Below are positions 23,653 through 29,478 of a DNA stretch of 29,478 nt, piece by piece. The stretch lies in the NCBI GenBank assembly GCA_036259355.1, contig DATABY010000126.1, positions 1-29,478 on the forward strand, read 5' to 3'. Position 1 is the first letter of the stretch; each line of letters starts with the position of its first letter. The notes beneath the pieces were generated by a model, which worked only from the letters and a program-made list of their open reading frames with translations, had not been told where the DNA came from and searched no databases. The DNA is from JALZDI01 sp036259355 (GTDB lineage Bacteria; Actinomycetota; Actinomycetes; Propionibacteriales; Nocardioidaceae). A program made the translations under genes and the position numbers.

Positions 23653-23688
23653 TTCTGTCAGACAAAACCTATTTTGTCAAACAAAATT
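23653..23688 (-). promoter_or_regulatory. TTGACA promoter overlaid by two AT-rich palindromes, upstream of the small RHH gene
   Basis: On the minus strand TTGACA (23681..23676), 17 bases and CAGAAT (23658..23653) make a sigma-70-type promoter with a perfect -35. The plus strand holds ATTTTGT-CAA-ACAAAAT (23672..23688), a perfect 7+3+7 dyad. A related copy, ATTCTGT-CAG-ACAAAAC, lies at 23653..23669, offset by 19 bases. The dyads cover the -35 and -10 boxes respectively. The stretch is strikingly AT-rich for this DNA. Predicted operator of the RHH protein. Confidence 0.75.
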
Positions 23689-23704
23689 CCGGGAGTGCTG
23701 CCTC

Positions 23705-25306
23705 TCAGCCTGACCGGTGGGACACCCCGTCACCGACGCCGGCTCGGCCGCCGCCGGTCGGCGCCCCGCGGCGGGATACGGGACGGGTCACCACGGCGAG
23801 GGTGGCGTCGTCCGTGAGCCGCGGCGAGCCGAAGTCGTGCACCTGCTGCATCAACCGGTCGGCGACGGTGTCGCCGTCGAGCCCGTAGGTGGCCTCCACG
23901 GACCGCTCCAGGCGCTGCTGCCCGAACTCCTCACCCGCGACGTTGCGAGCCTCGGTGATCCCGTCGGTGTAGACGACGAGCACCTCGTCCTCCTCGAGCC
24001 ACGTCTCGGCCGTCTCCCAACGGGCCTCGGGCAGGACGTTGAACAACGGGCCGGTGGGCGACAGCTCGCGGATGCCTCTCGGCCCGAGCACGAGCGCAGG
24101 TGGATGACCGGCATTGGCGAAGCGACACCGTCCGGTGGCGGGAACGAGCTCCAGGATCACGATGGTGGCGAACCATTCGCCGGTGTCGCCGATCTGGCCG
24201 GCGACCCAGTGCAGCGCGTCGGCCGGATCGAGCTCGAGATGCAGAGCCGGCACCAGGAGGTGCTTGAGCCACAGAGCGCGCAGGCCGGCCTCCGGTCCGT
24301 GCCCGGACACGTCCACGAGCACCAGGCCTACCCGGTCGTCGACCAGCCTGATCACCTCGATCCAGTCCCCGGCGAGCACGCCTTCGGCCGGCTCGAGGCG
24401 ACCCGCGATGCTGATGCCGGCCGGGAGCTCGACCGCCGGGCTGGCCAGCTCCGAGCGCAGGCTCGCGACCAGCGGGGCGTCTTGCTCCAGGGCCTCCATC
24501 GCACGGCGGTTCTCCTCGAGCTCACCGATGATGCGCCGCCGCATCACCTCCGCATCGTGGCCGAGGCGGCGGAACTCCACCGGACCGGAACCCGCGATCC
24601 GCTCGGTCAGGTGGCCGGCAGCGACCCGCCGCAGCTGCACGGACAGGTCGGCGACGGGATGCGTCAGCCACCGCCTGATCAGCCATCCGGACCACAGGAC
24701 GAGCAGGATGCCGAACACCGACGTGGCCAGCAGCAGCCGGTCCAGCCGCCGGCCGGCGTCGAGCGCCCGTTCCTGACTCGTCCTCAGCTGTACGTCGAGC
24801 GCGGTGCCCAGCGCACCCGCATCCCGGCGCATGGCATTGAAGAGTGGTTCGTCGAGCGTGGACACCAACCGAGACGCGCGCTGCGTCCTTCCCGCCCGCG
24901 TCGCGGCGATGACGGGCTCGGCTACGCGCCGGTGCCAGGCCGTCGCCGTCGCCGTCGCCGCTCCGAGAAGCTCGAGCAGCGTGGGCTGACCTCGAAGCCG
25001 TCGGCGCAGGTTGGTGATCGAGCGGCCCTCATCCTGCTGCCTGTCCCGGTAGGTGTCGAGCAGCCGGTCCTCGCCGGTCAGGGCGAAACCGCGGACGGAG
25101 TTCTGCTGGTCGGCCAAGCCGGAAACCAGCCTCTCAGGGATCTCTTCGATCCCCCTCAGCTGTGCGGCCACCCGCTGCTGGCTCTCCAGCCGCGCGTAGT
25201 ACGCCGCGCCGACGACCGCGTCTCCGATCAGCAGCGCGGCCAGCACCATCAGAAGGAGGAGTACCCGCCAGCGCAGCGGCAGTGGCCGTACCCACCGTCC
25301 GCCCAT
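23705..25306 (-). CDS. Membrane PP2C (SpoIIE-type) serine phosphatase with extracellular sensor and HAMP-like linker
   Basis: This encodes 533 residues. A first membrane helix (about 14-36) precedes an external all-helical region (about 40-185) with QQNSVRGFALTGEDRLLDTYRDRQ, a CHASE3-like signature. A second membrane helix (about 188-212) leads into a HAMP-like linker (THPVADLSVQLRRVAAGHLTERI). The C-terminal 230 residues are a SpoIIE/RsbU phosphatase: AGDWIEVIRL and LVDVSGHGPEAG (metal-binding Asp), FANAGHPPALV, LVVYTDGITEARN and LTDDATLAVV. Such enzymes dephosphorylate STAS anti-anti-sigma proteins, freeing a stress sigma factor. A STAS protein is encoded 0.5 kb upstream on the same strand, a natural substrate (inference). 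The start has a poor ribosome binding site and lies 50 bases after the cupredoxin gene. Confidence 0.92.
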   Translation of the reverse strand: MGGRWVRPLPLRWRVLLLLMVLAALLIGDAVVGAAYYARLESQQRVAAQLRGIEEIPERLVSGLADQQNSVRGFALTGEDRLLDTYRDRQQDEGRSITNLRRRLRGQPTLLELLGAATATATAWHRRVAEPVIAATRAGRTQRASRLVSTLDEPLFNAMRRDAGALGTALDVQLRTSQERALDAGRRLDRLLLATSVFGILLVLWSGWLIRRWLTHPVADLSVQLRRVAAGHLTERIAGSGPVEFRRLGHDAEVMRRRIIGELEENRRAMEALEQDAPLVASLRSELASPAVELPAGISIAGRLEPAEGVLAGDWIEVIRLVDDRVGLVLVDVSGHGPEAGLRALWLKHLLVPALHLELDPADALHWVAGQIGDTGEWFATIVILELVPATGRCRFANAGHPPALVLGPRGIRELSPTGPLFNVLPEARWETAETWLEEDEVLVVYTDGITEARNVAGEEFGQQRLERSVEATYGLDGDTVADRLMQQVHDFGSPRLTDDATLAVVTRPVSRRGAPTGGGRAGVGDGVSHRSG

Positions 25307-25356
25307 CTGTCAAGCCTACTCCGGTGACGCAGCGGCGGATCTGTCGTGCGGCTGCC

Positions 25357-25659
25357 TCATCCGACCCTGATCCGCCCCGTCATGTCGCCGTGATAGACGC
25401 AGCGGTACCGGAATCCACGGCGAACCCGGCGGACGTGCCGCTCCCCCGGGTTGAGCACCACGTTCCAACGCCTGGTGGTCACCGTGTGGTCGTCCTCGCC
25501 CCGGTTGACCCAGACGACACGGGTGCCCTTGGCCACGGTCTTCACCCGTGGCTTGAAGTAGTCGTCGCGCACGGCGATGGTCGTGCGCGCCGCCGAGGCC
25601 GGCAGCGCGGCGAGCATCACCGCGGCCGAGGCCAGCGCAGTCGCTCGAAGCAGCATCAT
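25357..25659 (-). CDS. Secreted cupredoxin (plastocyanin/azurin-like copper protein)
   Basis: This encodes 100 residues. A signal peptide (residues 1-23, ending LPASAA) directs export; no lipobox is present. The mature part is a small beta-barrel with type-1 copper ligands visible: His in GEDDHTV, and Cys-Val-Tyr-His-Gly-Asp-Met near the C-terminus (Cys, His and Met ligands in the usual C-x2-H-x2-M spacing). YFKPRVKTVAKGTRVVWVNRG is typical of the family. The ATG at 25659 has GGAGGG nine bases upstream. It might carry electrons or bind copper. It lies between the STAS and phosphatase genes and probably shares a transcript with the latter. Confidence 0.88.
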   Translation of the reverse strand: MMLLRATALASAAVMLAALPASAARTTIAVRDDYFKPRVKTVAKGTRVVWVNRGEDDHTVTTRRWNVVLNPGERHVRRVRRGFRYRCVYHGDMTGRIRVG

Positions 25660-25731
25660 GTAGGGGTTCCCTCCGCGAGAGCGCGCGAGCGCTCGGTGTC
25701 CGTGGTGTGCCCCGAGCAGGGCAGCGCGGAG

Positions 25732-25757
25732 ATTCCCAGATCATGCTGCTGCCAAAC
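25732..25757 (-). promoter_or_regulatory. Sigma-F/B-like promoter for the cupredoxin-phosphatase transcript
   Basis: On the minus strand GTTT (25757..25754), a 16-base spacer and GGGAAT (25737..25732) match the actinobacterial stress promoter pattern GTTT-N15-17-GGGTAT with one mismatch. It lies about 75 bases before the cupredoxin start, beside genes of a partner-switching pathway. Confidence 0.4.
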
Positions 25758-25788
25758 CCACGAGCGGACGCTTCAGTCGGTTTCGCCG

Positions 25789-25814
25789 GGGCCCGGGCTC
25801 GCATCTCCGGGCCC
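25789..25814 (-). terminator. Hairpin just after the STAS gene
   Basis: GGGCCCGG (25789..25796) and CCGGGCCC (25807..25814) pair perfectly around ten bases, starting eight bases past the STAS stop on the minus strand. It would end the STAS transcript before the cupredoxin promoter. Confidence 0.6.
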
Positions 25815-25821
25815 GGATCCC

Positions 25822-26226
25822 TCAACCGGCCGTGCGTGGGGCGACCGCGTTCTCCAGCGTGTCGAAGATGGGGCAGACCGTCCCGACGTGTGTGAGCTCG
25901 AGCACTCGCCGCACCGGCCCGGTCGGCCCGGTGAGACAGATCGATCCCGGGGTCCAGGCCGTACGCCGCAGGGCCTGGACGAGCTGTCCGATTCCGGAGC
26001 AGTCCATGAAGGCGACGTCGGTGAGGTCCACGACGACCTTGTCGCACTCCTGGTCGATCGCCGCGTCGAGCTCTTCCCGGAACTTCGTGGCGGACGCCTC
26101 GTCGATCTCACCCGACAGGGCCAGAACGGTGCAGCGACCCTTCCGGTACCGGCGACCGGCCAGTCCGGTGCCCCGTGGCTGACCCACCGCGGACTCGAGC
26201 GACGTGCTGTGCTGTGGTGCGATCAC
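25822..26226 (-). CDS. STAS-domain anti-anti-sigma factor (anti-sigma factor antagonist)
   Basis: This encodes 134 residues from a GTG at 26226 with GGGGAGA four bases upstream. After a 28-residue tail, the STAS fold runs through CTVLALSGEIDEASATKFREELDAAI and VVVDLTDVAFMDCSGIGQLVQALRR. The phosphorylatable Ser of SpoIIAA/RsbV proteins is Ser77 in DCSG. Unphosphorylated STAS proteins bind an anti-sigma kinase and release the sigma factor; the SpoIIE-type phosphatase encoded nearby could reactivate it. Neither an anti-sigma kinase nor a sigma factor gene lies in the window, so the rest of the switch is elsewhere. Confidence 0.92.
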   Translation of the reverse strand: MIAPQHSTSLESAVGQPRGTGLAGRRYRKGRCTVLALSGEIDEASATKFREELDAAIDQECDKVVVDLTDVAFMDCSGIGQLVQALRRTAWTPGSICLTGPTGPVRRVLELTHVGTVCPIFDTLENAVAPRTAG

Positions 26227-26294
26227 CGGTTCTCCCCTGGCAGCGATAACTCAGGGGTACTGCTCGGGCGGGCGGGTGTCCATGACCCGCCGGT

Positions 26295-26344
26295 GCCATC
26301 GCGTGGCCGCGCTCCGATGGCGATGGCAGGGAATGCCGGCATTC
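26295..26344. promoter_or_regulatory. Palindromes in the divergent STAS / GGDEF-EAL intergenic region
   Basis: GAATGCCGGCATTC (26331..26344) is a perfect 14-bp palindrome. GCCATCGC (26295..26302) and GCGATGGC (26320..26327) form a second dyad around 17 bases. They lie within 275 bases separating divergent genes. I find no convincing promoter hexamers. One or both could be operator sites. Confidence 0.45.
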
Positions 26345-26501
26345 GTGGTGGTTACGCCCCGTGACCGTGCGGGCGTTGCCTCGCCACGCTCACCTATCCG
26401 ATGGGTCACGTACGGCTCAGGCCTGAAGGTGCCTGGCCGATTGGTCCGGAGCATGCACCACACAGCGGCCTTGCCATGCCGTGGACCAGGAGGAGAGCTA
26501 G

Positions 26502-28796
26502 ATGCACGTCACCGGCGAGCACGCGGCGCCCCCCGCCTCGTTCCGTCCGGCCAGCCGGCTCGAACGGCGGTTGCTGGCCGTGCTCGTGCTGGCCGCCGCC
26601 GTCCACGCCGCCAGCACGGTGTTGCGGACGCCCGGCCAGGAGGTGCTCTGGGCCGACGTGCTGTATGCGCTGGCCTACATCGGCGCGGGGACGCTGTGCG
26701 TGCTCCGCGCGAGGCGTCAGCGTGGACAGCGTTGGGCGTGGGCGGCCCTCGCGACCGGTCTGTTCGCGAACTGCGCGGGCGACATCTACTACTCGCTGTT
26801 CTTCTTGAACGAGGCCACGCCGGCGTACCCGTCCCCGGCCAACTGGCTGTGGCTGGCGTTCTATCCGGCCACCTACCTGGCACTCGTGCTCTTCCTGCGG
26901 GGCACCGTCAAGCGCTTCGTGGTGACGATGTGGCTGGACGCGCTGATCAGCGCGCTGGCCGTGGCGGCGGTCGCCTACGCCGTGGCCTTCGAGCACCTGC
27001 TCGACGTGTCGGGCGGTTCGATCGCCGTCGTACTCACCAACATGGCCTACCCGGTCGGCGACCTGTTGCTGCTGGTACTCGTCGCGGTGGCGGCGATCTT
27101 CGGAGGCCTGGTCGACCGGCTGTGGGCCCTGCTGGGCCTCGGCTTCCTCTCGTTCGCCGTCGCGGACACCTGGTTCGCGGTCCAGGCCAGCACCGGCCGG
27201 TTCCTGACCGGCACGCCGACGGAGTCGCTGTGGACACTGACCGCCGTGCTCATCGCCATCGCAGCGGTGGCCCGGCCCCAGGAACCGACGCCCCCCGAGG
27301 CCCGGCCGTGGTGGCACGTGATGATCCTCCCCGTCGTCTTCGCGAGTGGGAGCCTGGCGCTGCTCGTCTACGGTCAGGACGGCGCAGTGCCGCGAGTCTC
27401 GGTCGTCCTGGCGCTCGCCTCACTGGTCGTCGGGGTTGTGCGCGCCAACGTCAACTACTGGGAGGCCACCCGGCTGCTCGAGACGCGACAGCAGGCCCTC
27501 ACCGACGACCTGACCGGGCTGCGCAACCGACGCGGGTTCATCCTCGGGCTCGACAGCATCCTGCGGGAGCCCGGTGAGGACCGTCCGGTCGCTGTGCTCC
27601 TGATAGACCTCGACCGGTTCAAGGAGATCAACGACGCGCTCGGGCACTCGGTCGGTGACCAGCTCCTGACCTTGGTGGGGCCACGGATGCACGCCTGCCT
27701 GCGCGAGGAGGACCTCCTGGCCCGGCTCGGCGGGGACGAGTTCGCCATCGCGCTGTCGAGCGATGCCGACGCGAAGTCCGCCCCCGCGGTCGCGGAGCGC
27801 ATCGCCCGGGCGCTCACCACTCCCTTCGAGCTCGACGACATCACGCTGCACATCGGCGCCAGCATCGGGATCGCGCTCTGTCCGGACCACGGCACGGACG
27901 GTCCCACGCTGCTGCAGCGGGCCGACGTCGCCATGTACGACGCCAAAGGCTCAGGTGGCGGCTACCGGCTGTACGACCCCAAGCGCGACTCGCACAGTCG
28001 GGACCGCCTGCAGACGATCGAGCAGCTACGGGCCGCGATCACTCGGGAGGAGCTGGTGGTGCACTACCAGCCGAAGGTCGACCTGCTCTCGGGCCAGGTG
28101 CCAGGGGTGGAGGCGCTGGTGCGCTGGCGGCATCCCCAGCGTGGCCTGCTGCTGCCCGAGGAGTTCCTGCCGCTGGCCGAGCAGAGCGGGCTGATGCGCC
28201 CGCTGACCGACCACGTCCTCGACACCGCGCTCGCTCAGCTGCGCACCTGGCGTGCGCACGGATGGGACCTCGGCGTCGCCGTCAACGTGTCGGCCTCCAA
28301 CCTCCTCGACGTCGCGTTGCCGTTGCAGGTCGCCGCCAAGCTCTCGGAGTACGGCGTCCCCGCTGACCGCCTGTCGCTGGAGATCACCGAGACCACGATC
28401 ATGGCCGACCCCGTACGCGCGCGCCAGGTGGTGAAGAACCTCCACGACCACGGCGTGCTGGTCTCGGTCGACGACTTCGGCACCGGCTACTCGTCACTGG
28501 CCTATCTACGTCACCTGGCGGTCCGCGAGCTCAAGCTCGACCGGGACTTCGTCAAGGACGTCTGCCTCGACACTCGGTCCTCCGCGATCGTGCGCTCGAC
28601 CGTGGACCTCGCCCACTCGCTGGGGTTGCACATGGTCGCCGAGGGTGTCGAGGACGCGGAGTCGGCGCGCAAGCTCACGGAGTACGGCTGCGACATCGCC
28701 CAGGGCCATCACTACAGTCGGCCGGTGTCGGCGGCAGACCTGACCGAGTGGCTGCTGGACCGCCACGACGACCAGCCACTCCCCGCCGCGGGCTAG
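26502..28796 (+). CDS. Membrane diguanylate cyclase/phosphodiesterase (GGDEF-EAL)
   Basis: This encodes 764 residues with an ATG after AGGAGGA. Residues 20-315 hold about nine to ten hydrophobic segments, a multi-pass sensor with no familiar signature. The GGDEF domain (about 328-492) has an intact GGDEF at 410-414 and an allosteric product-binding I-site REED (401-404). The EAL domain (about 508-755) has VEALVRW (Glu537), NVSASNL, LEITET, DDFGTGYSS and AEGVED, so phosphodiesterase residues look intact too. Both synthesis and breakdown of cyclic di-GMP are possible; which dominates cannot be read here. It diverges from the STAS gene. Confidence 0.95.
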   Translation: MHVTGEHAAPPASFRPASRLERRLLAVLVLAAAVHAASTVLRTPGQEVLWADVLYALAYIGAGTLCVLRARRQRGQRWAWAALATGLFANCAGDIYYSLFFLNEATPAYPSPANWLWLAFYPATYLALVLFLRGTVKRFVVTMWLDALISALAVAAVAYAVAFEHLLDVSGGSIAVVLTNMAYPVGDLLLLVLVAVAAIFGGLVDRLWALLGLGFLSFAVADTWFAVQASTGRFLTGTPTESLWTLTAVLIAIAAVARPQEPTPPEARPWWHVMILPVVFASGSLALLVYGQDGAVPRVSVVLALASLVVGVVRANVNYWEATRLLETRQQALTDDLTGLRNRRGFILGLDSILREPGEDRPVAVLLIDLDRFKEINDALGHSVGDQLLTLVGPRMHACLREEDLLARLGGDEFAIALSSDADAKSAPAVAERIARALTTPFELDDITLHIGASIGIALCPDHGTDGPTLLQRADVAMYDAKGSGGGYRLYDPKRDSHSRDRLQTIEQLRAAITREELVVHYQPKVDLLSGQVPGVEALVRWRHPQRGLLLPEEFLPLAEQSGLMRPLTDHVLDTALAQLRTWRAHGWDLGVAVNVSASNLLDVALPLQVAAKLSEYGVPADRLSLEITETTIMADPVRARQVVKNLHDHGVLVSVDDFGTGYSSLAYLRHLAVRELKLDRDFVKDVCLDTRSSAIVRSTVDLAHSLGLHMVAEGVEDAESARKLTEYGCDIAQGHHYSRPVSAADLTEWLLDRHDDQPLPAAG

Positions 28797-28808
28797 ACCC
28801 GCCCGGAC

Positions 28809-28826
28809 CGAGCACACGGATGCTCG
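28809..28826. terminator. Weak hairpin between convergent GGDEF-EAL and Rrf2 genes
   Basis: CGAGCA (28809..28814) and TGCTCG (28821..28826) form a 6-bp stem with a 6-base loop, 12 bases after the GGDEF-EAL stop. No T-run follows. The remaining bases up to 28923 hold nothing I recognise. Confidence 0.35.
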
Positions 28827-28923
28827 TCAGCAACTCTTCGCAGCCAGCACCGTCTACGCCGTGAAGTCGACGGCCGGCTCCCACGTGTCTCGGGCTGCGC
28901 CTTTCTGGACGACTGGCAGGCGC

Positions 28924-29382
28924 TCAGTGCGAGCGCCAGGCCTCCTCGTCCTGGGTGCGCCTGACAACCTCGCCCGGCAGGTCCCCGCTGGCGAGATGGG
29001 CGATCGTGACGCACTCGAACACCTCGCGCAGGCTGCTGCGCGCAGCGATCCACACCGGCTGCAGCACCGAGGCGGCGTCGTTGTAGGTCACCGACTCCGG
29101 CCGCAGCCCGTAGACACTCACCAGCGGCCCGTCCACCGCCCTGATCACGTCGGCGACGGTCACATCCGACGCCGCTGCCGCCAGCCGCCACCCGCCCGAC
29201 TGGCCGCGCTGGCTCACCACCAGACCGGCACGGCGCAGGTCGGCGAGGATGGACTGGAGGAACCCGTGCGGGATGTCCTGCCGCCTGCCGAGCTCCTCGG
29301 CGGTGACCGGCCCCTCGTCGCTGCGGCCCGCGATCTCGATGAGCGCGCGCAACGCATAGTCCGACTTGGCACTGACCCGCAT
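28924..29382 (-). CDS. Rrf2-family transcriptional regulator
   Basis: This encodes 152 residues. MRVSAKSDYALRALIEIA starts a winged helix; the recognition region is VTAEELGRRQDIPHGFLQSILADLRRAGLVVSQRGQSGGWRLA, followed by SDVTVADVIRAVDGPL, all classic Rrf2. Only one Cys (124) is present, so the three-Cys Fe-S site of IscR and NsrR is missing; this resembles the cluster-free CymR-like branch. The frame is open beyond the start, but the family begins at the ATG of 29382. No ribosome binding site precedes it; CACACT (-10-like) lies eight bases upstream, so the mRNA may be leaderless. A short dyad GACC-N6-GGTC (29400..29413) could be an operator. Target genes are not visible. Confidence 0.9.
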   Translation of the reverse strand: MRVSAKSDYALRALIEIAGRSDEGPVTAEELGRRQDIPHGFLQSILADLRRAGLVVSQRGQSGGWRLAAAASDVTVADVIRAVDGPLVSVYGLRPESVTYNDAASVLQPVWIAARSSLREVFECVTIAHLASGDLPGEVVRRTQDEEAWRSH

Positions 29383-29416
29383 GTCGCCAGAGTGTGTCAG
29401 ACCAGAACAGGTCGCT

Positions 29417-29478
29417 TTAGACGGTGACGCCGCCGGCTTCCCCGGCCTCCCCGGCCGGGGCGGCGGCCTCACGGCGTC
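29417..29478 (-). other. Possible C-terminal end of a further minus-strand gene (cut by window edge)
   Basis: A frame open from the right edge ends in TAA at 29419..29417, giving about 19 Ala/Gly/Glu-rich residues ending GGVTV. It would end 35 bases before the Rrf2 start. A plus-strand frame starting with GTG at 29424 is equally open. The segment also contains the palindrome CCCCGGCCGGGG (29449..29460). Too short to decide. Confidence 0.25.

Overview
The window is high-GC DNA with clear ribosome binding sites (GGAGG types), many GTG starts, 4-nt stop/start overlaps, a HspR-type heat-shock operator, an actinobacterial EtfD-like electron-transfer protein and a bifunctional-type Dcd. Together these indicate an actinomycete chromosome, probably Nocardioidaceae or another Propionibacteriales member (inference). 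It looks like ordinary chromosome: I see no insertion sequence, integrase, prophage gene or CRISPR array, and no gene-free stretch above 300 bases.

Layout. 1-2.1 kb: grpE (cut by the left edge) and dnaK on the minus strand behind a HAIR operator. 2.3-3.9 kb: a divergent monofunctional catalase. 4.0-12.9 kb: a histidine-utilisation region with hutH and hutU, then an M20-family amidohydrolase, hutF and hutI, all on the minus strand. A plus-strand nitroreductase sits between hutU and the M20 gene, and an IclR-type regulator diverges from hutH. HutF makes N-formylglutamate, but no HutG is present; the M20 enzyme, cotranscribed with hutF-hutI, is the candidate for that last step. 13.0-16.2 kb: an etfD-like quinone-linked Fe-S protein behind a 22-bp palindrome, then exonuclease III. 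16.2-19.3 kb: a glycine betaine/proline-type ABC importer (proV-proW-proX order, minus strand).

19.4-21.2 kb: a plus-strand module of unknown function: an RHH ('HicB-like') protein predicted to be translated from a leaderless mRNA, a DUF4097 beta-repeat protein and a 53-residue basic protein. Helically phased octamers cover its promoter. 21.2-23.2 kb: dcd, a membrane-anchored charged-helix protein, tRNA-Gly(CCC) and a Nudix hydrolase. 23.3-23.7 kb: a small RHH regulator whose TTGACA promoter is overlaid by AT-rich palindromes. 23.7-28.8 kb: a signalling block with a CHASE3/HAMP-like SpoIIE phosphatase, a cupredoxin, a STAS anti-anti-sigma protein and a membrane GGDEF-EAL protein. 28.9 kb to the end: an Rrf2 regulator and sequence cut by the right edge.

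The most interesting elements are the HutG-less histidine pathway, two families of tandem repeats placed at the same distance and orientation before two hut-linked genes, the RHH/DUF4097/53-aa module with its phased octamers, and the autoregulatory-looking RHH promoter at 23.65 kb.
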